Shown here: positions 1 through 10,179 of the stretch, piece by piece
How the letters are laid out: each line of letters opens with the position of its first letter
Position numbering within the stretch: position 1 is the stretch's first letter
DNA from: Deinococcus indicus
Lineage (GTDB): Bacteria > Deinococcota > Deinococci > Deinococcales > Deinococcaceae
Direction: 5' to 3'
Assembly: GCF_002198095.1 (NCBI RefSeq)
Contig: NZ_NHMK01000010.1
Coordinates: 62,001-126,000, forward strand
Length of the DNA: 64,000 nucleotides
The notes under the pieces: model-generated
Database searches by the model: none
What the model saw: only the letters and a program-made list of their open reading frames with translations
What the model was told of the DNA's origin: nothing
Translations under genes and position numbers: made by a program

Positions 1-638
1 GGGACACCCTCACCCTCAAACCCGGCGGCGAGACCCTGCAGGTGATCGGCTTCACGCGCGCCGCCCGCCTCAACCACCAGCCGGTCGTGTTCGTCACCCT
101 GCAGCACTGGCAGACCCTGAACCCCCGCCTGCAGGGCACCGTGAACACCGTCGCCCTGAACGCGCAGGGCGAAGCGGCCGCCCTCGCCGCGCAGCTTCCC
201 GGCGTGACCGTCCACACGCGCGCCGCCGCCCTCCAAGAACTGCCCGGCTACCGCGAGGAACAGGGCAGCCTGATCATGATCCAGGTGTTCCTGATCGTCG
301 TGGCCGCCTTCGTGCTGGCCGTGTTCTTCTACGTCCTGACCCTCCAGAAAACGCCGCAGTTCGGGCTGCTCAAGGCCATCGGTGCCAGCACCCGCACCCT
401 GGCCGGCAGTCTCGTGGCGCAGATGATGGTCCTGAGCGTTCTGGCGGTCACGGTGGCCGCGCTGGTCACGCTGGGCGCCGCCGCCCTGCTCCCGGCCGGG
501 CTGCCGTTCACCCTGACGGCCCCCACCGTGCTGGGCGCGTCGGCCCTGCTGGTCGCGGTCGCGGCACTCAGCAGCCTGCTCAGCCTCGGCAGCATCGCCC
601 GCGTCGACCCGCTGATCGCCATCGGCGCCTCCACGTGA
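1..638 (+). CDS. ABC transporter permease, FtsX/MacB type (3' part)
   Basis: The frame is open from the window edge (reading from base 3), so the true start lies upstream; the first GTG at 42 is only internal. The visible part has a periplasmic-type segment and then three hydrophobic helices: one beginning IQVFLIVVAAFVLAVFF, a second around AQMMVLSVLAVTVAALV, and a third just before the C-terminus. The cytoplasmic loop motif QFGLLKAIGAS and the ending ARVDPLIAIGAS are typical of FtsX-domain permeases of the MacB/LolC/DevC group. The ATPase gene follows after 61 bases, so the two probably form one exporter operon. The substrate cannot be told from sequence. Confidence 0.88.
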   Translation, partial: DTLTLKPGGETLQVIGFTRAARLNHQPVVFVTLQHWQTLNPRLQGTVNTVALNAQGEAAALAAQLPGVTVHTRAAALQELPGYREEQGSLIMIQVFLIVVAAFVLAVFFYVLTLQKTPQFGLLKAIGASTRTLAGSLVAQMMVLSVLAVTVAALVTLGAAALLPAGLPFTLTAPTVLGASALLVAVAALSSLLSLGSIARVDPLIAIGAST

Positions 639-699
639 CCGCCCACGTGACCCGCCCCGCCAGCCGCCTCTCCCCCACCCGTCAGCCCAGGAGAACCGC

Positions 700-1428
700 A
701 TGACCGCCTCCCTGCACACCCAGCCCACGCCCGCCCAGCCGCACCCTTCGCCGTCCAACCCGCCCACGCTGTCGCTGCGCGCGGTCAGCAGAACCTACGG
801 GGACGGCGACGGCACCGTCACGGCCCTGCACCCGACCACGCTCGATGTGCGGCCCGGCGAACTCGTCGCGGTCAGCGGCCCCAGCGGTAGCGGCAAGAGC
901 ACCTTCCTGGCCCTGGCCGGCGCGCTTCTGCAGCCCAGCACCGGTCAGGTCCTGATCGCCGGGCAGGACGTCACGGCGCTCCCGGCCGCCGCGCTGCCTG
1001 CCTTCCGCCTGAAGCAACTGGGGTTCGTGCTTCAGAGCAGCAACCTGATCCCGTACCTGACCGTGCGCGAACAGCTGACGCTGGTCACCCACCTCACCGG
1101 TCAGGACGCACACGCCGGTCGGACCCGCGCGGACGCCCTGCTGCGCACCCTGGGCCTGGGCGACCGGGCCGGGCACTACCCGGCGGCCCTGAGCGGCGGT
1201 CAGCGGCAGCGGGTGGCCGTCGCGCGCGCCCTGATGAACGACCCGCAGCTGATCCTGGCCGACGAACCTACCGCCAGCCTGGACGGCCCGCGCGGCCGTG
1301 AAGTCGTGCAGATGCTCGCCCAGCAGGTCCGGGAGCGCGGCCGGGCCGCCGTGATGGTCACGCACGACGACCGCGTGCTGGACCTGTGCGACCGCGTGTT
1401 ACACATCGTGGACGGCCGCCTGAACTGA
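700..1428 (+). CDS. ABC transporter ATP-binding protein, MacB/LolD/DevA type
   Basis: A 242-aa nucleotide-binding domain with all catalytic motifs: Walker A GPSGSGKST (about residues 60-68), Q-loop region FVLQSSNLIPYLTV, signature LSGGQRQRVAVARAL (about 164), Walker B LILADEPTASLD (about 184-195) and switch histidine in MVTHD (222). The N-terminal 23 residues are a Pro/Ser/Thr-rich tail with no family counterpart. GGAGAA lies just ahead of the ATG. It pairs with the FtsX-type permease directly upstream and would energise export of, or extraction from, the inner membrane. Length and motif spacing are normal. Confidence 0.92.
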   Translation: MTASLHTQPTPAQPHPSPSNPPTLSLRAVSRTYGDGDGTVTALHPTTLDVRPGELVAVSGPSGSGKSTFLALAGALLQPSTGQVLIAGQDVTALPAAALPAFRLKQLGFVLQSSNLIPYLTVREQLTLVTHLTGQDAHAGRTRADALLRTLGLGDRAGHYPAALSGGQRQRVAVARALMNDPQLILADEPTASLDGPRGREVVQMLAQQVRERGRAAVMVTHDDRVLDLCDRVLHIVDGRLN

Positions 1429-1735
1429 GGCCGGAATCCGTATGACACAATCCTCACCTGACCGCCCGTGAAGCTGCGCAGCACACACAAACCCGTTCCG
1501 GCAACCAGACCGACCCGCCAGAGCAGAAGCCGTCAACCGTCCGCCGCAGGACCTCCGGAGGCACATCTTTTCGTGTTTGGCACGTCAGAAAACTGGAATG
1601 TCACACCAGAACCCGGCTGACCCGGTCTTCATCTGGAACGCTGTGACAGGCGCGAGACCGGCCCCCCGGCACACTGAGTCTCAAGTTGCACTCCCTGACC
1701 GGAACGGTCGGACGGCCAGTGCATCGGGAGGCCTC
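1429..1735. other. 307-base gap ahead of the fimbrial operon
   Basis: No credible gene was seen. Bases 1432-1444 (GGAATCCGTATGA) match the terminal sequence of the dispersed repeat family described at 7358, so this is probably a solo end or remnant. Just ahead of the fimbrial gene there is a short dyad TGACCGgaaCGGTCg (about 1697-1711) that could be a promoter or operator element, but I could not define a convincing -35/-10 pair. Confidence 0.4.
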
Positions 1736-2176
1736 ATGAAACAGTTCCTGACCACTGCGCTGCTGCTCTCCGGTTCCGCCCTCGCTGCCACCAGCACCGG
1801 CACCCTCACGATCAACGCCACGGTGAACGCCTCCTGCACCCTGGCCAGCAGCACCCTGAACCTGGGCAACTACAACTTCGTTTCCGGCAGCGCCGGCACT
1901 GCCAACCTGGCAGTCACCTGCAACGTGCCCACCCTATTCACGGTCTCCGCCGACCAGGGCAAGAACTACAGCGGCGGCCTGCGCATGAAACACACCAGCC
2001 TCGACCAGTACCTGAACTACACCATGGTCACCACGCCCGTCGGGTTCTCCACCGGCGCCGTGCCCCTGGGCGGCGACTTCTCCACGAACGTCGCGGTCCT
2101 CGTGACGGCCACCGGCGCGCAGGTCGCCAGCGCCGGCAACTACTCCGACGTGGTGACCCTGACTCTGGAATACTGA
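1736..2176 (+). CDS. Spore coat U (SCPU) domain fimbrial subunit
   Basis: The start is placed at the ATG at 1736 because it follows TCGGGAGG and opens a clean signal peptide (MKQFLTTALLLSGSALA, cleavage near residue 17); the frame is open further upstream but without a ribosome site. The mature ~128 residues are an all-beta SCPU domain with the cysteine pair C34/C62 and a final beta strand AGNYSDVVTLTLEY. SCPU proteins of Gram-negative-type envelopes are secreted by chaperone/usher systems and form thin surface fibres. It is the first gene of a four-gene operon with chaperone, usher and a second SCPU protein, so it is probably the major subunit. Confidence 0.85.
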   Translation: MKQFLTTALLLSGSALAATSTGTLTINATVNASCTLASSTLNLGNYNFVSGSAGTANLAVTCNVPTLFTVSADQGKNYSGGLRMKHTSLDQYLNYTMVTTPVGFSTGAVPLGGDFSTNVAVLVTATGAQVASAGNYSDVVTLTLEY

Positions 2177-2181
2177 GGCGC

Positions 2182-2907
2182 ATGCTCCGGTCCCGCCCAG
2201 AACGCAGCGCCCTCCGGTCCCGGACCGGGCGGCGCTTCCTGCATGGCGCCCTGCTGGGCCTGCTGACCCTGGGCGCGCCCGTGGCGGCGCAGGGCGCGCC
2301 GGGCAGTTTTGCCCTGACAGTCAGCCCGACCACGCTGACCCTCGCGCCGGGCGCGCGGACAGTCAGCGTGACCGTCTCGAACTCCGGCACGCAGCCCGTC
2401 GTGTTCAGCGCGCAGCTGCTGCGCTGGACGCAGTCCGGCACTGACGCCCTGAACACCACGCCGGACATGATCGTGGCGCCCGCGCAGGTCACCCTGCCCG
2501 CCGGTGGACGGCAGGTGCTGAGGCTGGCGAGACTGGGTGCCCCCCCCACCGGTCAGCAGGCCTACCGACTGCTGCTGACCCAGCAACCCGCGAGTGGCGG
2601 GACCGGCGTGCAGACCCTGCTGCGCCTGAGCGTGCCGCTGTTCGACGGGCCGCGCGGCGAGCCGCAGGTGCAGGCCCGGCAGCAGGGCCGCGTCCTGACC
2701 CTGCACAACACCGGCAGCGGCCACGCGAAACTCGGGGCGCTGGAAGCGCAGCTGGCCGGCAACTGGGTCCCGCTGGGCCTGACGTACGTGCTGCCGGGCG
2801 CGCAGCGCACCCTGACCCTCCCGGCCGAGGGGACCGTGACTGGCCTGCGGTATCTCGCCGACGACGGCCGCGTGACCGGGCTGCCACTGGACCCGGACCG
2901 CCCGTGA
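2182..2907 (+). CDS. Fimbrial periplasmic chaperone (PapD-like)
   Basis: A 241-aa protein with an N-terminal hydrophobic signal (about residues 18-37, ending PVAAQG) and the two-domain immunoglobulin fold pattern of pilus chaperones: the first domain begins FALTVSPTTLTLAPGARTVSVTVSN, and the G1-strand region reads GQQAYRLLLTQQP, the usual subunit-capping strand. It would hold SCPU subunits folded and soluble between inner membrane and usher. It starts five bases after the coat-U gene and overlaps the usher gene by four bases (GTGA), which implies translational coupling. Confidence 0.82.
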   Translation: MLRSRPERSALRSRTGRRFLHGALLGLLTLGAPVAAQGAPGSFALTVSPTTLTLAPGARTVSVTVSNSGTQPVVFSAQLLRWTQSGTDALNTTPDMIVAPAQVTLPAGGRQVLRLARLGAPPTGQQAYRLLLTQQPASGGTGVQTLLRLSVPLFDGPRGEPQVQARQQGRVLTLHNTGSGHAKLGALEAQLAGNWVPLGLTYVLPGAQRTLTLPAEGTVTGLRYLADDGRVTGLPLDPDRP

Positions 2908-5138
2908 CCCGCCGGGCCGGCCTGCTGGCCCACCTGCTGTTCCCGCTGCTGCTCGCGGGCGTGCCCGGCGCGGGGGCCGCGCCGGCAACCCCGCCACCGG
3001 CCCCCCCGTCCGGCACCACCTCCGGGTGCGTGAGCGTCCCAGCGGCCGCGCAGCTGCCGGTGGAACTGACGGACGGCCGCGCCGTGCTGGGTGAGACGCT
3101 GGCCGCCCAGATAGACGGGCAACTGTTGATCCTCGCGGCCGACGCGCCGCTGATCGGCCTGACCAGCGACTGCGCCCCTGAACTGTTCACGCCCCTGAAC
3201 GTCCCCGCCCAGCTGGACCCGGAAACCCTGACCCTGACCGTGCAGCCCGGCGCGGCCTTCTACGGCGACCAGCAGAGCGGCGAGTCGGCCATTCCCGCGC
3301 AGCCCGCCGGCGGCGCGGTCCTGCACTCCAGCGTGACGGTGCAGACGACCCAGCCGGGCGACCTGAGTGTCAGCGCCGCCCTGAACCTGGAGGCGCAACT
3401 GCCCGGCGGGGCGGGCGTGGTGGCGGCGGTCAGCGGCGCGCTGCCCTTGTCCAGTCCGGACCCGGCCGCCAGCCCGGACCCGGTCGCCGACGCGGGCAGT
3501 CCGGCCGGAACAGGTCAGGCCGCAGAGGGTCAGATCGCGGCCGGTCAGGTCGGAGCCGGGTACGTGTTCCTGCGCCGCCCGGACGCGGCGGGCGGCACCT
3601 GGGAAGTCCGGGGCGGGCTGCTGCCGGGCCTGGACGGCGGCGCGCCGGGCTTCAGCGTGCAGCGCCGCGCGCCGCAGCCGCCCCTGCCGGACGTGTGGAT
3701 CGAGTCGGCCACGCCCGCCACGTACGTCCTGCGGATCGGTGAGGCGGTCCTGACGGCCGGGACGGTCCCGGCGGGACGCACGCAACTGCGTGACCTGCCC
3801 TTCCCGGCGGTGGCGGGGACGGCCACGCTGAGCGTCACGGACGCCGCCGGCACCCGCGAGCAGCGCCTCTCCTTCGACGCGCGGGCCGGGCGGCGCACGC
3901 CGGGCGAGATCGAGGGCCGCGTCGAGTACCGCCGCACCACCCGGCACGAGTGGGACACGCAGCTGCGCTGGACGGCCCGCGAGGTCGAGTACATCCTGGA
4001 CGCCAGCCTGGGCGCGCAGGACCGCCTGGGCCTGAGCGCCCAGGGAGCCGTCACGGCCGCCGGGCAGCCCGTGACTCTGAACGGCCGCGTGACGGCCGTC
4101 CGCGACAGGTCCGGCCCGACCCTGACGACCGAGGCGGGCGTGCAGGGCGGGCGTGGCAACGTGCAGTTCGGGGCGCGCGCCCAGGGCAGCTGGACGCCCG
4201 GCGGGCTGGAGCGCTGGCAGGTGCAGGCTAGCGCCGACTGGCAGGGACCGTGGGGCGCGGCGCAGGCGCAGATCGCCGGCGGTCACGGTAGCGCCGGCGC
4301 GGAGCTGAGCGCCTCGGCCCGCACCGCCCTGCCGCGCGAGTGGCTCCCGGCCGGCTGGAGCGCCCGCCTGGGCGTCACGGCGGCCCGCATGGGCGATCAG
4401 GTCACCGGCCAGCTGCTGCTGACCCTCAGCCGCGCGCAGCCGGACCTGACCGTTGAGAGTGGCGCCCGCCACGACGGGAACGGCAGCGTCCCGGTGCTGA
4501 GCGCGCAGGGACCGCTGTACCTTCCGGGCTGGAACGCCTCGTACCGCGCCGACATCCTCCCGGACCCGGCCGTGACCGTCAGCGCCAGCGGACCGGTCTC
4601 GCTGCGCCTGAGCGGCACGCTCGGCCCGCCCGGCACGCTGGCCGCCGCGCTGGGCACCACCCTGACCCTGACCCCGACGCCCGCCCTGCTGCCCAGCGGG
4701 TTCAGCGGGCTGCTCCGGGTGCAGGTGGGTCAGCCGGGCGTGCCGCTCAGCGCCAACGGCGCCAGCGTCACGAGCGACGCGCGGGGCGTGGCGCACCTGC
4801 CGTTCCTGTCCGGTCAGGAGTTCCTGACGGTTGGCGTCGACATCGACCGGCTGCCGCTGGGCGTCACGGCCCGTCGGGAAAGCGTGCGCGTGCGGCTGGG
4901 CCGCGCGACCGTGCAGGTCGTGGACCTGAGCGGCGAGCTGCGGCGCGAACCGCTGCGCCGCCTGCCCGTCCCGCCGGACGCGGCGGTCACGCTGCGCGGG
5001 CAGCCGGTCCCGCTGCTCGGCGGCGGTTTCGTGCACGTCCCGGACGCCCGCGACGGCGACCCGCTGCTCGTGACCCTGCCCGGCGGGGAGCAGCGAACCT
5101 GCGTGTGGGGACCAGTAGAGGAGCTCCCGTGCCGTTGA
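2904..5138 (+). CDS. Fimbrial outer-membrane usher (FimD/PapC-like, SCPU type)
   Basis: A 744-aa protein with a GTG start overlapping the chaperone stop by four bases. After a signal peptide (MTRRAGLLAHLLFPLLLAGV) comes a usher N-terminal domain, a long beta-strand-rich middle region consistent with a 24-strand pore, and a C-terminal domain with LPLGVTARRESVRVRLGRA and an ending holding two cysteines (CVWGPVEELPC). It is somewhat short for ushers (often 780-850 aa), as is common for SCPU-associated ones. It should form the outer-membrane assembly pore; its presence implies a diderm envelope, as in Deinococcus. Confidence 0.82.
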   Translation: MTRRAGLLAHLLFPLLLAGVPGAGAAPATPPPAPPSGTTSGCVSVPAAAQLPVELTDGRAVLGETLAAQIDGQLLILAADAPLIGLTSDCAPELFTPLNVPAQLDPETLTLTVQPGAAFYGDQQSGESAIPAQPAGGAVLHSSVTVQTTQPGDLSVSAALNLEAQLPGGAGVVAAVSGALPLSSPDPAASPDPVADAGSPAGTGQAAEGQIAAGQVGAGYVFLRRPDAAGGTWEVRGGLLPGLDGGAPGFSVQRRAPQPPLPDVWIESATPATYVLRIGEAVLTAGTVPAGRTQLRDLPFPAVAGTATLSVTDAAGTREQRLSFDARAGRRTPGEIEGRVEYRRTTRHEWDTQLRWTAREVEYILDASLGAQDRLGLSAQGAVTAAGQPVTLNGRVTAVRDRSGPTLTTEAGVQGGRGNVQFGARAQGSWTPGGLERWQVQASADWQGPWGAAQAQIAGGHGSAGAELSASARTALPREWLPAGWSARLGVTAARMGDQVTGQLLLTLSRAQPDLTVESGARHDGNGSVPVLSAQGPLYLPGWNASYRADILPDPAVTVSASGPVSLRLSGTLGPPGTLAAALGTTLTLTPTPALLPSGFSGLLRVQVGQPGVPLSANGASVTSDARGVAHLPFLSGQEFLTVGVDIDRLPLGVTARRESVRVRLGRATVQVVDLSGELRREPLRRLPVPPDAAVTLRGQPVPLLGGGFVHVPDARDGDPLLVTLPGGEQRTCVWGPVEELPCR

Positions 5139-5635
5139 CCTCCGCCCGGCGCTGCCTGCGCTGGAGGCGCAGCCTGACCCTGGTCGTCTCCACCCTGTGC
5201 GGCGGGGCGCAGGCGGCCGTCACCTGCCTGCTCAGCGCCTCTCCCCTGTCGTTCGGCACGTACGACGCGACCCGCCTGACTCCCACGGCGGCCAGCGCGC
5301 CCATCAGCGTGTCCTGCCGGGCCACCTCCCTGCTGGACCCGCTGACCGTGCCGTTCCAGGTGGCGCTCGGGGCCGGGCAGGGCGGCAGTTACGCGGCGCA
5401 GGCGATGCTGGGCAATCCGTCAGGACGCCTGAACTACGGGCTGTTCACGCCCCTCGGTGCCCGCTGGGGCAACGGCAGCGACGGCACGTCCACGGCGGGC
5501 GGCGTGGTCCTGCTGCCTGCCCTGCTCGGCTCGCTGGGCGCGTCCCTGCTTACCGTGAACGGCGTGATCCCCGCCGGACAGCGGCCGTTCGCCGGAACGT
5601 ACAGCGACGCCGTGACCATCACCGTCGAATTCTGA
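5129..5635 (+). CDS. Second spore coat U (SCPU) domain protein, possible tip adhesin
   Basis: I choose the GTG at 5129 (AGAGGAG seven bases ahead), giving 168 aa; an earlier in-frame GTG at 5105 lacks a ribosome site. The gene overlaps the usher by ten bases. After a basic, hydrophobic signal (ending GAQA) the mature protein begins VTCLLSASPLSFGTYD and ends AGTYSDAVTITVEF, the same terminal strand as the first SCPU protein at 1736. In the first half the cysteines of the SCPU fold are kept. As the last gene after the usher it could be a minor or tip subunit; that role is inferred from operon position only. Confidence 0.8.
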   Translation: MPLTSARRCLRWRRSLTLVVSTLCGGAQAAVTCLLSASPLSFGTYDATRLTPTAASAPISVSCRATSLLDPLTVPFQVALGAGQGGSYAAQAMLGNPSGRLNYGLFTPLGARWGNGSDGTSTAGGVVLLPALLGSLGASLLTVNGVIPAGQRPFAGTYSDAVTITVEF

Positions 5636-5872
5636 TCCGCCGCCAGCGCGGTTCCGACAGGGGGATCCGTCCATCCGGACAGCCCGACGCAGCCGGTCGA
5701 GGCTGGCAGGTCGCAGCCACTATCATCGGGCCGACCCACCCGTCTCCCGGCCTGGCCTCCGCTGCGCCGTCCCTGCCAGCGCGGCTCCCTGCTGTCCCCC
5801 GACTTCTGCTGTCCTCCTGACTTCCCGCCACTCTCCCGCACCGGCGCGCCCGGCCCTTTTCCGGAGGTTCCC

Positions 5873-7321
5873 ATGACCACCCTGCTGAACGATCCCGTCA
5901 CCCGCTCCGAGGCTTACTTCGGCGGTGCGTGGCACGCCACGCCGAACACCTTCGAGGTCATTCATCCAGGCACGCTGGAACCCATCGGGTCGGTGGCGGA
6001 CTGCACGGCCGACGACGCCCGGCGCGCCATCGACGCGGCCGGGGAGGCCCTGAAAGAGTGGCGGCGGGTCAACCCGTACCGACGCGGGCAGATCCTGCGG
6101 ACATGGCATGACCTGATGCTGGAGCACCGGGAGCCGCTGGCCCGCCTGATGACGCTGGAGATGGGCAAACCCATCACCGAGACGCGCGGCGAGGTGCTCT
6201 ATGCCGCCAGTTTCATCGAGTGGTGCGCCGAGGAGGCCAGCCGCATCGGCGGGGAGCGCGTACCCAGCCGCTTTGACCACAAGCGCGGCTTCACTGCCAG
6301 CGAACCGGTCGGCGTGGTGTACGCCGTGACGCCGTGGAACTTCCCGGCCGGGATGATCACCCGCAAGGCCGCGCCCGCCCTGGCCGCCGGTTGCGTCATG
6401 ATCCTCAAACCCGCCGAGCAGAGCCCCATGACGGCGCTGTACCTCGCGGAGTTGTGGCTGGAGGCCGGCGGCCCGGCGAACACGTTGCAGGTGCTGCCCA
6501 CCAGCGACGCCCCGTCGTTCAGCGCGCCGTTCATGGCGGACAGCCGCGTCCGGAAACTGACCTTCACGGGCAGTACCGCCGTGGGCCGCCTGCTGTACGG
6601 GCAGGCGGCGCAGACCCTCAAGCGCGTCAGCCTGGAACTCGGCGGGCACGCCCCGTTCCTGATCTTCGCGGACGCGGACCTGGAACGCGCGGCGCGCGAG
6701 GTGATCGGCAGCAAGTTCCGGAACGCCGGGCAGACCTGCATCAGCACCAACCGCGTGTACGTGCAGCGCGACGTGGCCGCCGAGTTCACGGCTGTCCTGT
6801 CCCGCCTGACCGGGGAATTGGTGCTGGGCGACCCCTTGCAGGACCGGACGAACGTGGGGCCGGTCGTCGAGCAGGCGGGACTGGACAAGGTCCGCGCGCA
6901 GGTTGAGGACGCCCTGGCCCGCGGCGCGCGGGCGGCGGTGGGCGGCGCACACCAGGGCGGACTGTACTTCCAACCGACGGTCCTGACGGACGTCCACCCG
7001 GACTCGCTGATCCTGCGGGAGGAGACGTTCGGGCCGGTCGCGCCCGTCGTGGCCTTCGACACCGAGCAGGAAGCCCTGGCGCTGGCGAACGACAGCGAGT
7101 ACGGACTGGCCGCGTACGCGTACACCCGCGACCTGTCCCGCGCGTTCCGGGTGGCCGAGGCGCTCGAGTACGGCATCGTCGGCATCAACGACGGCGGTCC
7201 TAGCGCCGCCGCGCCGCAGATGCCGTTCGGAGGCATGAAGAACAGCGGCGTGGGCCGCGAGGGTGGCCACTGGGGTCTGGAGGAATACCTGGAAACGAAG
7301 TACATCAGCCTGGGCCTGTAA
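5873..7321 (+). CDS. gabD: NAD(P)-dependent succinate-semialdehyde dehydrogenase-like ALDH
   Basis: A 482-aa cytosolic aldehyde dehydrogenase of normal length. Landmarks are TPWNFP (N156, oxyanion), KPAEQSP (cofactor lysine), FTGSTAVGR, catalytic base E255 in SLELGGHAP and nucleophile C289 in NAGQTCIST; the C-terminus has PFGGMKNSGVGREGG. These match the GabD/Sad branch, which oxidises succinate semialdehyde to succinate in GABA breakdown. Other small aldehydes remain possible because no other gab gene is adjacent. TTTTCCGGAGGTTCCC before the ATG supplies the ribosome site. The gene appears monocistronic and is followed by a palindromic repeat that may act as its terminator. Confidence 0.85.
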   Translation: MTTLLNDPVTRSEAYFGGAWHATPNTFEVIHPGTLEPIGSVADCTADDARRAIDAAGEALKEWRRVNPYRRGQILRTWHDLMLEHREPLARLMTLEMGKPITETRGEVLYAASFIEWCAEEASRIGGERVPSRFDHKRGFTASEPVGVVYAVTPWNFPAGMITRKAAPALAAGCVMILKPAEQSPMTALYLAELWLEAGGPANTLQVLPTSDAPSFSAPFMADSRVRKLTFTGSTAVGRLLYGQAAQTLKRVSLELGGHAPFLIFADADLERAAREVIGSKFRNAGQTCISTNRVYVQRDVAAEFTAVLSRLTGELVLGDPLQDRTNVGPVVEQAGLDKVRAQVEDALARGARAAVGGAHQGGLYFQPTVLTDVHPDSLILREETFGPVAPVVAFDTEQEALALANDSEYGLAAYAYTRDLSRAFRVAEALEYGIVGINDGGPSAAAPQMPFGGMKNSGVGREGGHWGLEEYLETKYISLGL

Positions 7322-7357
7322 CCGACCGAGGGGGGGTACCTCTGACAACTTTCTGAC

Positions 7358-7497
7358 TGATACGGACTCGGATTGAATGGGCTGCAAAGCCCGTTCAATC
7401 CGAGCGGATGCGAGAAGGAGAGAGACGGGTTCCGGACGTGGAGCTGGCAATCCGGTGAAGTTCCGGATTGTCAGCGAAATAAACGGAATCCGTATGA
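7358..7497 (+). repeat. Dispersed palindromic repeat, copy A (~140 bp)
   Basis: Bounded by imperfect inverted ends TGATACGGACTC and GAATCCGTATGA. It contains a strong hairpin (CTCGGATTGAATGGGCT / AGCCCGTTCAATCCGAG, loop GCAA) and a second dyad built on CAATCCGG / CCGGATTG. Related copies lie at 11723, 30842 and 31801, with remnants near 1432, 8092 and 55969. It encodes nothing recognisable and behaves like a MITE-sized or small-noncoding-repeat element. Here it sits 36 bases after the aldehyde dehydrogenase stop and could terminate its transcript. Confidence 0.85.
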
Positions 7498-7534
7498 TGC
7501 CCCGGTGTGACGAGCCGCCGCGCAGACCATGAGA

Positions 7535-7562
7535 ACCGGACGCCTGTATCAGGGCGTCCGGT
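7535..7562 (-). terminator. Hairpin, probable terminator
   Basis: Ten-bp perfect stem ACCGGACGCC / GGCGTCCGGT with an 8-base loop. It lies 33 bases beyond the stop of the small minus-strand gene at 7596-7694. There is no strong T run, so efficiency is uncertain. Confidence 0.45.
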
Positions 7563-7595
7563 CTGTGGTGTCTATGTTGTGCGTTCGGGTCGGCT

Positions 7596-7694
7596 TCATT
7601 CGTGTGCGGAGGCCTGTTCGGTGCGGGCGGGGTACAGGACCGGAACGGCGAGGAGGGGGACGGCGATGGCCAGCGCGGCGAAGAGGAGTTCCAT
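7596..7694 (-). CDS. Small membrane protein, 32 aa
   Basis: Short ORF with CTGGAAGAC ahead of its ATG. It encodes one long hydrophobic helix (MELLFAALAIAVPLLAVPVL) followed by a short polar tail ending ASAHE. Codon third positions are GC-rich like neighbouring genes and a hairpin lies just downstream. I do not recognise a family. It sits next to another small membrane protein gene on the same strand (7823-8017), so the two may be co-transcribed. Confidence 0.45.
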   Translation of the reverse strand: MELLFAALAIAVPLLAVPVLYPARTEQASAHE

Positions 7695-7822
7695 GTCTTC
7701 CAGTGTGCCGCCCGGCCGCGCGGCGCTGATGACAGCGGTCTTGAGTTGCCGTGGAGCGGAACTTGAACGGGTGCCAAGGTGCCCTTAGGGTCAGCCAGAG
7801 AAAACACTCATGCGCCGGGCGT

Positions 7823-8017
7823 TCAGCTGAAGTGCGTGTCGTGCCGGACCCGCTGCGGCACTGGCGGGGCGCTGCGGGCCGGTTCGAGCGCGGGGATCAG
7901 GTCAGCGGCGTCCGGGTCGCGTGGGCCGCGCCAGCTCAGGTAGGCGCAGACCAGGCCGAATCCGACGCCCAGCAGCACCTGAAGGATGATTCCCCACATC
8001 AGCAGTTCCAGAAGCAT
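7823..8017 (-). CDS. Small membrane protein, 64 aa, unknown function
   Basis: The protein begins MLLELLMWGIILQVLLGVGF, a single predicted helix reaching about residue 27 (LVCAYLSW), followed by a polar tail rich in Pro, Arg and Asp. The start is uncertain: GAGG stands very close to the first ATG, and M7 (ATGTGGGGA) is an alternative. It precedes the 32-aa membrane protein by about 130 bases on the same strand. No enzymatic motif is visible. Confidence 0.5.
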   Translation of the reverse strand: MLLELLMWGIILQVLLGVGFGLVCAYLSWRGPRDPDAADLIPALEPARSAPPVPQRVRHDTHFS

Positions 8018-8091
8018 GCCTCATGCTGACCGGGCGGGCATGACAGTTTTGTGACAAACTTCTCGGTGCTGCGGAGCCCTTCTGCCGCACT

Positions 8092-8172
8092 GAGAATCCG
8101 GAGCATCGCTGGATTGCCAGTTGCTCTCACTCTCGCTCTGCGGAGGGGCCTTACGAGTCGCTTCGCTCGGAA

Positions 8173-8175
<3 letters not shown>
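8092..8175 (-). repeat. Degenerate remnant of the dispersed palindromic repeat
   Basis: This stretch follows the middle of copy B (11723-11863) in the same order: GAATCCGGAGC, CTGGATTGCCAG, GGAGGGGC and CGCTTCGCTCGGA. The terminal inverted sequences are missing. Its end coincides with the TGA stop (8173-8175) of the acyl-CoA dehydrogenase gene. Confidence 0.55.
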
Positions 8176-9969
<1,794 letters not shown>

Positions 9970-10059
9970 GTGGGTCGCTCCTCGGGTGCTGGGAAGGGGG
10001 AAGGTGGGGCGGGCGGGCTCCGCCGGTCGGGGCTGTCCCGCGCGTCTGTGGATACCCAG

Positions 10060-10107
10060 AGCCTAGCGACAGTGAACGTACGCGTCAACTTTGAACGTGT
10101 GCGTCAA
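10060..10107. promoter_or_regulatory. Divergent promoter region with direct-repeat operator
   Basis: Two direct repeats, TGAACGTACGCGTCAA (10073-10088) and TGAACGTGTGCGTCAA (10092-10107), are 19 bases apart. On the minus strand the first contains a -35 TTGACG (10088-10083), 17 bases from a -10 TAGGCT (10065-10060), giving a strong promoter for the acyl-CoA dehydrogenase. On the plus strand TTAAGAT at 10118-10124 may be the -10 for the oxidoreductase operon. Regulator assignment (the MerR protein at 11151) is inference from proximity. Confidence 0.6.
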
Positions 10108-10179
10108 GACAGCTGGGTTAAGATGGGCGCACGGCCCCAATCCATCCACGCCCCGACCCCTTCCCCTGGAGGAATCCCC

